Positions 12,769 to 20,584 of a stretch of DNA of 64,000 bases are shown in pieces. The position numbers were made by a program, and so were the translations under genes. The stretch is taken from the NCBI RefSeq assembly GCF_002006995.1, contig NZ_MRUL01000009.1, positions 1-64,000 on the forward strand, in the 5' to 3' direction. Source of the stretch: Izhakiella australiensis (GTDB lineage Bacteria; Pseudomonadota; Gammaproteobacteria; Enterobacterales; Enterobacteriaceae). The notes beneath the pieces were generated by a model, which was given only the letters and a program-made list of their open reading frames with translations, was not told the DNA's origin and made no database searches. Position 1 is the stretch's first letter, and each line of letters opens with the position of its first letter.

Positions 12769-12810
12769 GGGGCCATCAAACGTCATGGCCCCTTGACCCC
12801 GGACTTCCGG
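12769..12810. repeat. Hairpin repeat A2, second copy of A1
   Basis: GGGGCCAT (12769-12776) pairs with ATGGCCCC (12785-12792) around loop CAAACGTC, followed by TTGACCCCGGACTTCCGG. Compared with A1 the stem has a G-C to A-T swap on both arms, so pairing is kept. It is on the same strand as A1 and about 277 bp from it. Confidence 0.7.
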
Positions 12811-13021
12811 CAGTTTCTGCGTGGCTGCGCCCTTCCCTCACGCATGTAGCCCGCCTGACGGGCCGTTCGCGATGCGTTCCCGACGCAGCGCTTACTTTCG
12901 CCGCATCCCTGCGGCTCACCCTGGCGGGCTTCATTCGTTCGGCGCAGAAAAGCCTGTTGGTACAGGTTTGCAACAAGGCGCCAGCGGCGGACTGAACGCA
13001 GCATACATCAGTATGTGAGCA
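12811..13021. other. Non-coding structured block between the repeats and tauD
   Basis: About 210 bp without a convincing gene. AGCCCGCC (12848-12855) and GGCGGGCT (12923-12930) are perfect inverted arms. Between them lie TGCGT-tcccg-ACGCA (12873-12887) and GCCGCA-TCCC-TGCGGC (12900-12915), which together would give a branched fold. CATAC-ATCA-GTATG (13002-13015) is a further small hairpin. Short reading frames exist on both strands but have no recognisable product or start signal. Confidence 0.55.
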
Positions 13022-13909
13022 TCAGGACGTACGCGCAGTAACACCGTCGCAGCCCCGCTCAGCCGGCGAGGAGAAAGGTTTATCGCCCAACACCGTCGCC
13101 CTATTCATCACCCGCCGGGCAGGATAATAATCGGCATTGGCATAGTGCTGCGTTACCCGGTTATCCCAGATTGCCATATCGTTTTGCTGCCAGCGCCAGC
13201 GCACCTGGAATTCGGGCTTGGTGGTATGGGCGAACAGGAAACCGAGCAGTGCTGCGCTCTCTTTTTCACTGACACCCAGGATGCGGGTGGTGAACCCTTC
13301 ATTAACAAATAGCGCTTTACGCCCGCTGACTGGATGGGTGCGAACTACCGGATGTACAACCGGCGGATTCTTTGCCACCGCCTGCTTCCAGCGCGCATGC
13401 TCTTCAGCGCTTTTACGGTATTTAAACTCCGGGAACGATTTGGTGAAGTCGTGCTCCGCCTGTAAACCCGTCAGCAGATTTTTAAACGGATCGGATAATG
13501 CCTCCCATGCGGCAATGCCGCTGGCCCATAGCGTATCGCCGCCGCTTTCTGGTAGCAGCTTTGACGTTAATAATGCGACGGCGGGCGGCGTATCGATAAA
13601 GGTGACGTCGGTATGCCAGTTATCATTATCCGGCGGATTATCCTGATGAGTATCCAGCACGATAATCTCCTCCACCCCTTCGGCATGAGGATAAACAGGA
13701 TGGATATGCAGATCGCCAAAGCGAATCGCCAGCGCGCGCTGCTGCGGCGGCGTGACCGGCTGATTACGCAAAAACACCACCTGGTGGCGCAGTAGCGCAT
13801 GATAGAGCTGCTCAAACTGGCTGTCGCTTAGCGGCTGGCTAAGATCGAGATTGCCGATTTCTGCGCCGATATAAGGTCCCAGCGGGACAATCGTCAGACG
13901 TTCATTCAT
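13022..13909 (-). CDS. tauD: Taurine dioxygenase (2-oxoglutarate/Fe(II)-dependent)
   Basis: TauD hydroxylates taurine using 2-oxoglutarate and O2; the product splits to sulfite and aminoacetaldehyde, giving sulfur during sulfate limitation. The facial triad is present: His99 and Asp101 in DNWHTDVTF, and the distal His in [10 protein letters not shown]. The 2-oxoglutarate-binding Arg is in [14 protein letters not shown] 13907-13909 overlaps the tauC stop by 4 bases (ATGA). The 295 residues include a C-terminal tail about a dozen residues longer than E. coli TauD (283), which runs to the edge of the repeat block. Confidence 0.94.
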   Translation of the reverse strand: MNERLTIVPLGPYIGAEIGNLDLSQPLSDSQFEQLYHALLRHQVVFLRNQPVTPPQQRALAIRFGDLHIHPVYPHAEGVEEIIVLDTHQDNPPDNDNWHTDVTFIDTPPAVALLTSKLLPESGGDTLWASGIAAWEALSDPFKNLLTGLQAEHDFTKSFPEFKYRKSAEEHARWKQAVAKNPPVVHPVVRTHPVSGRKALFVNEGFTTRILGVSEKESAALLGFLFAHTTKPEFQVRWRWQQNDMAIWDNRVTQHYANADYYPARRVMNRATVLGDKPFSSPAERGCDGVTARTS

Positions 13910-14733
13910 GATGAAACTCCATGCCACGGGGTCAGGCGCTGCTGTAACGCACGCAGCCCCAGTTCAAGAATAAAAGCGATAATGGCGATAACGGCGATGC
14001 CGGCCATCACCACATCGGTTGCCAGAAATTCACCGGCCGACTGCACCATAAAACCCAGACCGCGCGTTGCCGCGATAAGCTCGGCGGCGACCAGGGTTGA
14101 CCAGCCGACGCCAAGCCCGATACGGATGCCGGTAATAATGTCCGGTAGAGCGCCGGGTAAAATAACGTAGCGCAGCACCTGCCAACGACTGGCGCCGAGC
14201 GACTGCGCGGCGCGGATACGCACCGGCTGGGCGCCTTTCACTCCTGCAAGGGTGGAAAGAACCACCGGAGCGAAGATCGCCAGATAAATCAGCAGAATTT
14301 TTGAGGTTTCACCAATGCCGAACCAGATAACCATCAGCGGCAGGTAAGCCAGCGGGGGGACCGGACGGTACAGCTCAACCAGCGGATCGAGCATGCCGCG
14401 CACCGTTTCATTAAGGCCCATCGCGATCCCTACCGGGGTGCCAATAACCACGGCGCCCAGCAGGGCCAACAGGATACGCGTCAGACTTGCGGCCAGATGC
14501 TGCCAGAGCGTTGCATCCATGAACCCCTGCGGACTGGCGATGGCAAGCAGTTGATGCAGCACCGCCCCGGGCGGCGGTAAAAATAGCGGCGCAATCAGCT
14601 GCAGCGCGGTCACCAGCCACCATATTGCTAACAAGGCCAGCAGCGTTGCCCCGCTGATCGTCAGCTGGCGCGATAGCGGCCAGCGCCAGCTGCGCACCTT
14701 CAGTTCGCGCTTTTCACTGGAAATCAGACTCAT
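13906..14733 (-). CDS. tauC: Taurine ABC transporter permease TauC
   Basis: TauC is the inner-membrane permease of the TauABC importer. Its 275 residues match E. coli TauC. Polytopic with about six membrane segments; the EAA-type loop lies around [20 protein letters not shown]. Family-specific stretches [20 protein letters not shown] and [20 protein letters not shown] are conserved. It overlaps tauB upstream and tauD downstream by 4 bases each. Confidence 0.94.
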   Translation of the reverse strand: MSLISSEKRELKVRSWRWPLSRQLTISGATLLALLAIWWLVTALQLIAPLFLPPPGAVLHQLLAIASPQGFMDATLWQHLAASLTRILLALLGAVVIGTPVGIAMGLNETVRGMLDPLVELYRPVPPLAYLPLMVIWFGIGETSKILLIYLAIFAPVVLSTLAGVKGAQPVRIRAAQSLGASRWQVLRYVILPGALPDIITGIRIGLGVGWSTLVAAELIAATRGLGFMVQSAGEFLATDVVMAGIAVIAIIAFILELGLRALQQRLTPWHGVSS

Positions 14734-15497
14734 GCAAATACCTCCCGCTGCTGAAAAAAGCGCGCCAGAACCTGTTCGCGCCGGGCGATAAACTCAGGGT
14801 CGGACTTGATGCTGCGACAGCTGGCGCCATCGGCATAGCGCTGGCCAAACGACAACGTCAATCGTTCCACCACTTTTCCCGGGCCGGGAGACAGTAAAAT
14901 CAGTTCGCTGGCGAGAAAAACCGCCTCTTCAATATCGTGGGTAATCAGCAGAATTTGCTTGCCGCTATCGCGCCATAACGTCAGCAGCAGCGCCTGCATT
15001 TGCTCGCGGGTAAATGCATCCAGCGCGCCGAAAGGCTCATCCAACAGCAACAGCTGAGGATCATTGGCCAGCGCCCGGGCAATGCCAACGCGCTGGCGCA
15101 TGCCACCGGATAGCTGCCAGATTGCGCGCTGCTCCGCGCCGGCAAGCCCGACGCGCGCCAGTAACCGCGCGGCTTTCTGCTCACGCGTTTTTCGGTCAAC
15201 CCCTGCCAGCTTGAGGCCAAAAGCAACGTTCTCAATCACATTCATCCACGGCAGCAGTCCCTCATTCTGAAAGACCACCCCACGCTCTGCGCCCGGGGCT
15301 GTCACTGCCCGCTCGTTCAACACGATGCTGCCACGCTCAGCCTGTTGAAAACCGGCAATCAGATTCAGCAGCGTAGTCTTACCACACCCGGAAGGGCCGA
15401 GGACCACGGTCAGGCTACCAGGCTTCAGCTGCAAATTGATATCCTTCAGCGCCGGATGTCCGTCATAGCTGGCATAAAGATGAGAGATGCTGAGCAT
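14730..15497 (-). CDS. tauB: Taurine ABC transporter ATP-binding protein TauB
   Basis: TauB is the ATPase of the taurine importer. It shows Walker [13 protein letters not shown] near residue 34, Q-loop [12 protein letters not shown], signature [15 protein letters not shown], Walker [13 protein letters not shown] and the His switch [12 protein letters not shown]. The 255 residues equal E. coli TauB. It lies 9 bp after tauA and overlaps tauC by 4 bases. Confidence 0.95.
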   Translation of the reverse strand: MLSISHLYASYDGHPALKDINLQLKPGSLTVVLGPSGCGKTTLLNLIAGFQQAERGSIVLNERAVTAPGAERGVVFQNEGLLPWMNVIENVAFGLKLAGVDRKTREQKAARLLARVGLAGAEQRAIWQLSGGMRQRVGIARALANDPQLLLLDEPFGALDAFTREQMQALLLTLWRDSGKQILLITHDIEEAVFLASELILLSPGPGKVVERLTLSFGQRYADGASCRSIKSDPEFIARREQVLARFFQQREVFA

Positions 15498-15506
15498 CGC
15501 GCCCCC

Positions 15507-16487
15507 TTATGGTTTCTGTGCGGCGATGACAAACCGGTTGGTGACAAAATCGTGATAATCAGTGCCCGCCTGAGCGACTTTCCCCTGTTCTTTGAGGAAA
15601 GCGGCGGTATCAACAATCGCTTTATTTACCGGCTGACCGAGGTCGGAGATTTGCTGGCTGTTGGTCAGGTATTGATTCCCCTTAACCAGCTGCGGTATCT
15701 GCTCAACGGGTACGCCGCTATAGCGGGAAAGTTTCTGCAGATTATCGGGATTTTTCAGCCAGCCTTCCGGGTCATCAAGGTACGCTTTTTGCGCCTGAAT
15801 AGCGCTGCGAGCAAAGGCGGTGACGATTTCAGGATGCGCGTTGGCAAAATCTTTACGCACCACCCAAACGTCCAGCGTCGGTGAACCCCAGGTGCCGACC
15901 TGCTGAGAATCTGTCAGCACCTTACCGCTTTTTTCCAGCTGATTTACCGCGGGCGCCCAGACGTAAGCGCCATCAATATCGCCACGCTGCCAGGCAGCAA
16001 TAATTGCCGGGGGCTGGAGGTTAATGATCTGCAACCGATCGGGCTTAATGCCCCAGTGCTTCAGGGCTGCCAGCAGGCTGTAATGGGTGGTGGAAATAAA
16101 AGGCACCGCGATGCGTTTGCCGATAAGATCCTGCGGCTTGCTGATGTTGTTTTTCACCACCAGCGCCTCGGAGTCGCCCAGGTGTGAAGCTAACAGGAAA
16201 ACTTCGATCGGCAGATTTTGCGTTGCAGCAACGGCCAGCGGGCTGGAGCCCAGATTACCGATCTGCACATCACCCGAAGCCAGCGCGCGCACGATGCTGG
16301 ATCCACTATCAAATTTGCGCCAGTCGACATGGGCGCCGCTGAGCTTTTCAAATGTATTATCTGCCTGCGCGACTTTGGCTGGCTCAGCCGAGGTTTGCCA
16401 GGCGACGGTCACGTTTGTCGCTTGGGCCTGAAGGCTCAGTGCGGCCAGAACCGCCAGTAGTGCCATGCGTTTTACTGTCTTAATCAT
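15507..16487 (-). CDS. tauA: Taurine-binding periplasmic protein TauA
   Basis: TauA captures taurine in the periplasm and delivers it to TauBC. The signal peptide MIKTVKRMALLAVLAALSLQ precedes a likely AQA-T cleavage site. The mature protein starts TNVTVAWQTSAEPAKVAQAD, typical of the sulfonate/taurine-binding class, with FDSGSSIVRALASGDVQIGN. It is 326 residues (320 in E. coli) and the first gene of tauABCD. Confidence 0.94.
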   Translation of the reverse strand: MIKTVKRMALLAVLAALSLQAQATNVTVAWQTSAEPAKVAQADNTFEKLSGAHVDWRKFDSGSSIVRALASGDVQIGNLGSSPLAVAATQNLPIEVFLLASHLGDSEALVVKNNISKPQDLIGKRIAVPFISTTHYSLLAALKHWGIKPDRLQIINLQPPAIIAAWQRGDIDGAYVWAPAVNQLEKSGKVLTDSQQVGTWGSPTLDVWVVRKDFANAHPEIVTAFARSAIQAQKAYLDDPEGWLKNPDNLQKLSRYSGVPVEQIPQLVKGNQYLTNSQQISDLGQPVNKAIVDTAAFLKEQGKVAQAGTDYHDFVTNRFVIAAQKP

Positions 16488-16646
16488 TACCTTGCACCCC
16501 GGTTATTTTTATTTCGCTATCATGGCGACAGTTTTAACCGGGGGAGACCGTAACGATAAAGGAATAAAAAATTATTTTTTATAACCAAAAATCTTTAGAA
16601 CAAAAGCAGCAATGCATTACCAAAAATCGAAAAAGCGACGGCGAAA
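16488..16646 (-). promoter_or_regulatory. tauA upstream region
   Basis: This 159-bp gap contains an AT-rich block (16555-16610) with ATAACC, TTATTTTTTATAACC and related motifs. In E. coli tauABCD is activated by Cbl and CysB, which bind AT-rich sites in this position. I infer, but cannot show, a Cbl-type site. No clear -35/-10 pair stands out. Confidence 0.35.
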
Positions 16647-17249
16647 TTAGCGCCAGATCAGCAGCACGCAGCTGGCCGTCAGCAGGCCCATTGCCAGATT
16701 AAAAATTTTCCAGGCCCGCCGTCCATGTAAAATGCGGCCAATCCCCGCGCCAAAGCCAAGCCAGATAATGCCGGCGACCAGGTTAACCAGCGCCATGCCG
16801 ATGCTGATAGCCACCACAGAGTGAAGATACTGCGCACCGGCTAACGAAAAGCTGGCAACCGCGCCGAGGGTCATCAACCAGGCTTTCGGGTTAATCAGCT
16901 GCAGCATCCCCCCCTGCCAGAACGGCATCGGTTTAGATGGCGCCGCGCCGGTATCCAGTTTTTCATAGGGTGCGCTGGCGATTTTCCAGCTTAGCCATAG
17001 CAGATAAACGCTGCCGGCAACTTTCAGAAACAGATGCAGGGAAGGATAGAGTAGAATCAGACCGCCGATGCCAAAAGCAACCATCAACAGCATCAGCTGC
17101 ATACCCATCATGATACCAACCAGTAGCATTATGGAGCGGATAAAACCATAATTCGCCGCCGAGGCAGTAAGTAACATATTATTGGGGCCTGGCGTGATAG
17201 CAGCAACCCAGAGAAAACCCAGCATTGATAAAAAAAGACTCAGTTCCAT
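16647..17249 (-). CDS. LysE/RhtB family amino-acid exporter
   Basis: A six-helix inner-membrane exporter of the RhtB branch of the LysE family. The family signature ITPGPNNMLLTASAANYGF is near the N-terminus, then WLSWKIASAPYE and FWQGGMLQLINPKAWLMTL. These resemble the cysteine/O-acetylserine exporter EamB more than the homoserine exporters, but the substrate cannot be set from sequence. I start at ATG 17247-17249 (200 residues); the GGAG is rather far (12 bp). It borders the taurine operon, so a role in sulfur-compound efflux is conceivable. Confidence 0.85.
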   Translation of the reverse strand: MELSLFLSMLGFLWVAAITPGPNNMLLTASAANYGFIRSIMLLVGIMMGMQLMLLMVAFGIGGLILLYPSLHLFLKVAGSVYLLWLSWKIASAPYEKLDTGAAPSKPMPFWQGGMLQLINPKAWLMTLGAVASFSLAGAQYLHSVVAISIGMALVNLVAGIIWLGFGAGIGRILHGRRAWKIFNLAMGLLTASCVLLIWR

Positions 17250-17308
17250 GGAAGACGGGTGCTCCTCACCCAACAAACAAACTAATCTCCTGAAGCTAAC
17301 AGTGTGAT

Positions 17309-18325
17309 ATGGATCCGACAAGCATTACCGACATAAATTTTCACCGGCCAGATGAGCGTGTTTTTACCCCCCTTGCCGGCTTTCAGAATGCCCATCTGCA
17401 AACGCTGCTGCCGCGCATTTTGCGCCGGCGTGTCCGGCTGCGCCCCCACTGGCAGCGACTGGCTTTGCCGGATGGCGATTTTGTCGACCTGGCGTGGAGC
17501 GAAGATCCGGCTCATGCCGCACATAAGCCGCGGATGGTGCTGTTTCACGGTCTGGAAGGCAGCATTAACAGCCCCTATGCCCACGGGCTGATTGAAGCAG
17601 CACAGCAGCGCGGCTGGCTGGGCGTTGTCATGCACTTTCGCGGCTGCAGCGGCGAGCCAAACCGGCTGAAGCGCATCTATCATTCGGGGGAAACCGAGGA
17701 CGCCAGTTACTTTTTACAATGGTTGCACACCCGGTGGGGCCGGGTTCCTACCGCAGCAGTTGGCGTTTCTCTGGGCGGCAACATGCTGGCCTGTCTGATG
17801 GGCAAGCAGGGTAACGACTGTCTGCTGGACGCGGGCGTGGTGATTTCCGCACCGCTGATGCTCGAACCCTGTAGTGTCAAACTGGAGCAGGGGTTTTCCC
17901 GCTTCTATCAGTACTACCTGCTGTCGTTGCTAAAACAGAACGCAATGAGAAAGCTGCGCGCCTTCCCGGGGACGCTGCCGGTTGATGCCCTGCAGCTGAA
18001 GCATATTCGTCGGCTACGGCATTTTGACGATGCCATCACCTCGCGCGCTCACGGCTTTAGCGACGCGCTGGATTATTACCGTCAGGCCAGCGCGCTGCCG
18101 CTGCTGCATGGCGTGCGCAAGCCGCTGCTCATTATTCATGCCAAAGATGATCCGTTTATGACCGATGACGTCATTCCAGCCCCCGCTCAGCTATCAGCCA
18201 GCACCACTTATCAGCTAACCTCAAATGGTGGGCATGTAGGATTCGTCGGCGGAACGCTGCTCAGGCCACGAATGTGGCTTGAGCAGCGGGTGCCCGACTG
18301 GCTTGTAAACTGGCTGGAGCAATAG
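17309..18325 (+). CDS. yheT: YheT family alpha/beta hydrolase
   Basis: A putative cytoplasmic hydrolase of the AB-hydrolase 4 (YheT/ABHD1-3) family, with no established substrate. The nucleophile elbow is GVSLGGN near residue 152, the oxyanion-region motif [16 protein letters not shown], and the catalytic His is in [10 protein letters not shown]. The length of 338 is close to E. coli (340). It is followed by yheU after one base, so the two are coupled. Confidence 0.92.
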   Translation: MDPTSITDINFHRPDERVFTPLAGFQNAHLQTLLPRILRRRVRLRPHWQRLALPDGDFVDLAWSEDPAHAAHKPRMVLFHGLEGSINSPYAHGLIEAAQQRGWLGVVMHFRGCSGEPNRLKRIYHSGETEDASYFLQWLHTRWGRVPTAAVGVSLGGNMLACLMGKQGNDCLLDAGVVISAPLMLEPCSVKLEQGFSRFYQYYLLSLLKQNAMRKLRAFPGTLPVDALQLKHIRRLRHFDDAITSRAHGFSDALDYYRQASALPLLHGVRKPLLIIHAKDDPFMTDDVIPAPAQLSASTTYQLTSNGGHVGFVGGTLLRPRMWLEQRVPDWLVNWLEQ

Positions 18326-18326
18326 C

Positions 18327-18545
18327 GTGATTATCCCCTGGCAGCAGCTCGAAGCGGAAACGCTGAACAATCTGATTGAAGCATTTGTGCTGCGCGAAGG
18401 CACCGATTACGGTGAGCAGGAGCGCAGCCTCGAACAAAAAGTGGCTGATGTCCGCCGCCAGCTGCAAAACGGCGAAGCCGTATTGGTATGGTCGGAACTG
18501 CATGAAACCGTCAATATCATGCCGCAAAATTCGTTTCGCGGGTGA
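18327..18545 (+). CDS. yheU: YheU family protein
   Basis: A small conserved acidic protein of unknown function (UPF0270). It has 72 residues as in E. coli, with [20 protein letters not shown] and [12 protein letters not shown]. The start is GTG at 18327-18329 (GTGATTATCCCC), one base after the yheT TAG, so translation is probably coupled. Confidence 0.9.
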   Translation: MIIPWQQLEAETLNNLIEAFVLREGTDYGEQERSLEQKVADVRRQLQNGEAVLVWSELHETVNIMPQNSFRG

Positions 18546-18603
18546 CAGCAGCAGGCGGAACGTGATAACAAGACATTCAGCCATTTATCAGGGAGCGTAA
18601 CCT

Positions 18604-19473
18604 ATGTCAGCAAAACACCCGGTGATCGCCGTAACCGGCTCCAGCGGCGCGGGAACGACGACCACCAGCCTGGCGTTCCGTAAAATATTCCAGCAGCTTG
18701 ATTTAAAAGCCGCTGAGGTAGAAGGCGATAGCTTTCACCAGTACACGCGCCCGGAAATGGATATGGCAATTCGTAAAGCGCGCGATTTAGGCCGCCATAT
18801 TAGCTATTTCGGCCCGGAAGCAAACGACTTTGCCCTGCTGGAAAATACCTTTGCAGAATATGGCCGCTCCGGCACCGGCCAGGCGCGTAAATACCTGCAT
18901 ACCTATGATGAAGCCGTTCCGTGGAATCAGGTCCCCGGCACCTTCACCCCCTGGCAGCCGCTACCGGAACCGACCGACGTGCTATTTTACGAAGGGCTGC
19001 ACGGCGGCGTGGTTACCCAACAGCATAATGTCGCCGGACACGTTGACCTGTTAGTTGGCGTGGTACCTATCGTCAACCTTGAATGGATTCAGAAAATGGT
19101 CCGCGACACCACCGAGCGCGGGCATTCGCGCGAAGCGGTGATGGATTCCGTGGTGCGTTCAATGGATGACTACATCAATTACATTACACCGCAGTTCTCC
19201 CGCACCCATCTCAACTTTCAGCGCGTACCAACGGTAGACACCTCCAACCCTTTCGCCGCTCGCGGCATCCCGTCGCTGGACGAAAGCCTGGTCGTGATTC
19301 ATTTTCGCGATCTTGAAGATATCGACTTTCCCTATCTGCTGGCCATGCTGCAGGGCTCTTTTATCTCGCACATTAACACCCTGGTGGTGCCGGGCGGGAA
19401 AATGGGTCTGGCAATGGAGCTAATTATGGCGCCGCTAGTAAAACGCCTGATGGAAGGCCGGAAAATCGTCTGA
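18604..19473 (+). CDS. prkB: Phosphoribulokinase-like kinase PrkB
   Basis: A P-loop kinase of the phosphoribulokinase/uridine-kinase superfamily; its physiological substrate in Enterobacterales is unknown. Walker A is GSSGAGTTTTS near residue 12, slightly unusual in having Thr where Lys is typical. VEGDSFHQYTRPEMD and FYEGLHGGVVT are PRK-family motifs. The 289 residues equal E. coli PrkB. It follows yheTU and precedes the crp regulatory region; yhfA, usually next, is absent. Confidence 0.92.
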   Translation: MSAKHPVIAVTGSSGAGTTTTSLAFRKIFQQLDLKAAEVEGDSFHQYTRPEMDMAIRKARDLGRHISYFGPEANDFALLENTFAEYGRSGTGQARKYLHTYDEAVPWNQVPGTFTPWQPLPEPTDVLFYEGLHGGVVTQQHNVAGHVDLLVGVVPIVNLEWIQKMVRDTTERGHSREAVMDSVVRSMDDYINYITPQFSRTHLNFQRVPTVDTSNPFAARGIPSLDESLVVIHFRDLEDIDFPYLLAMLQGSFISHINTLVVPGGKMGLAMELIMAPLVKRLMEGRKIV

Positions 19474-19887
19474 CGTGGCAGCCGCTGATTATAAATTAAC
19501 TACCTGTATGCGGGCATCGGCTAATAGCATTGACTAAGGATTCTCTCAAAAAATTAACCCTATGGCGCATTTGCGCCATGCTTACAGAACAGTATTATCG
19601 TTTCGCTTACCGTGGCGCTGACGTTCCTAAAACGCGCATGCTCTGTTAACTGCATCAAGCTGAAGCGAGACAACAGGAGACAGTGAGATAAAGCTATGCT
19701 ACAAACAAGTCTGAACAATCTGCCGGTGGTAAACCACGTGGCGAAAGCGGGATGAAAACCTGAGCGTTGCTCTGATAACAGACCCGAAATAAATTTCCCG
19801 ATGGGAAATCGCTTTAACATTTCAATGCCTGGCAGGGAGCTCTGCCCCTGTGTTCAGGGCACGATTACAAACAGAGGATAACAGCGA
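19474..19887 (+). promoter_or_regulatory. crp upstream regulatory region and leader
   Basis: 414 bp without a gene. The segment about 19659-19710 is closely similar to the E. coli crp promoter, including AAGCGAGACAACAGGAGAC and the -10 box TATGCT (19695-19700), with only a weak -35. Transcription would start near 19707, leaving a ~180-nt leader. In E. coli this region holds CRP sites for autoregulation. The first half (19474-19650) shows no gene; the usual yhfA is not there. Confidence 0.75.
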
Positions 19888-20520
19888 ATGGTGCTCGGCA
19901 AACCGCAAACAGACCCGACTCTTGAATGGTTCCTGTCACATTGCCATATTCACAAATATCCATCAAAAAGCACCCTGATCCATCAGGGCGAAAAGGCTGA
20001 AACGCTTTACTACATCGTTAAAGGTTCGGTAGCCGTTCTGATTAAAGACGAAGAAGGCAAAGAGATGATCCTCTCTTACCTCAACCAGGGCGACTTTATT
20101 GGCGAACTGGGGCTATTTGAAGAAGGTCAGGAGCGCAGCGCATGGGTAAGAGCAAAAACCGCCTGTGAAGTTGCTGAAATTTCGTACAAGAAATTCCGCC
20201 AGCTAATCCAGGTTAACCCGGATATTCTGATGCGGCTTTCATCGCAGATGGCTCGCCGTCTGCAGGTCACCTCTGAAAAAGTGGGTAACTTAGCCTTCCT
20301 CGACGTGACCGGGCGTATCGCCCAGACGCTGCTGAATCTGGCAAAACAGCCGGACGCGATGACGCATCCGGATGGCATGCAGATTAAAATCACGCGCCAG
20401 GAGATCGGTCAGATCGTCGGCTGTTCGCGCGAAACCGTTGGCCGCATTCTGAAGATGCTTGAAGATCAAAACCTGATCTCTGCTCACGGCAAAACTATCG
20501 TTGTCTACGGCACTCGCTAA
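19888..20520 (+). CDS. crp: cAMP receptor protein CRP
   Basis: CRP is the global catabolite regulator that binds DNA when loaded with cAMP. The 210 residues begin [20 protein letters not shown] and are nearly identical to E. coli CRP. The cAMP pocket is in [20 protein letters not shown]; the recognition helix is [14 protein letters not shown]. The start has AGAGGATAACAGCG upstream. A strong terminator follows. Confidence 0.98.
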   Translation: MVLGKPQTDPTLEWFLSHCHIHKYPSKSTLIHQGEKAETLYYIVKGSVAVLIKDEEGKEMILSYLNQGDFIGELGLFEEGQERSAWVRAKTACEVAEISYKKFRQLIQVNPDILMRLSSQMARRLQVTSEKVGNLAFLDVTGRIAQTLLNLAKQPDAMTHPDGMQIKITRQEIGQIVGCSRETVGRILKMLEDQNLISAHGKTIVVYGTR

Positions 20521-20538
20521 GCCCTATCCTATGCACAC

Positions 20539-20572
20539 GGCGCGATAATGACTATCGCGCCTTTTTATTTTT
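20539..20572 (+). terminator. Intrinsic terminator of crp
   Basis: GGCGCGATA (20539-20547) and TATCGCGCC (20553-20561) form a perfect 9-bp stem with a 5-nt loop, followed by TTTTTATTTTT. Confidence 0.95.
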
Positions 20573-20584
20573 GTTAAAGGCCAT

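Noticed and set aside
12776-13018. Short frames on both strands through the repeat block
   Set aside because: They are low-complexity products of GC-rich hairpins, conflict with each other, and lack start signals.
12480-13021. CRISPR array
   Set aside because: The repeats are too few, the spacing varies (33, 44, 51 bp), and the units are not identical; no cas gene is present.
19560-19820. 86-codon minus-strand frame upstream of crp
   Set aside because: It lies across the conserved crp promoter and leader; the protein is not recognisable and no yhfA homology is seen.
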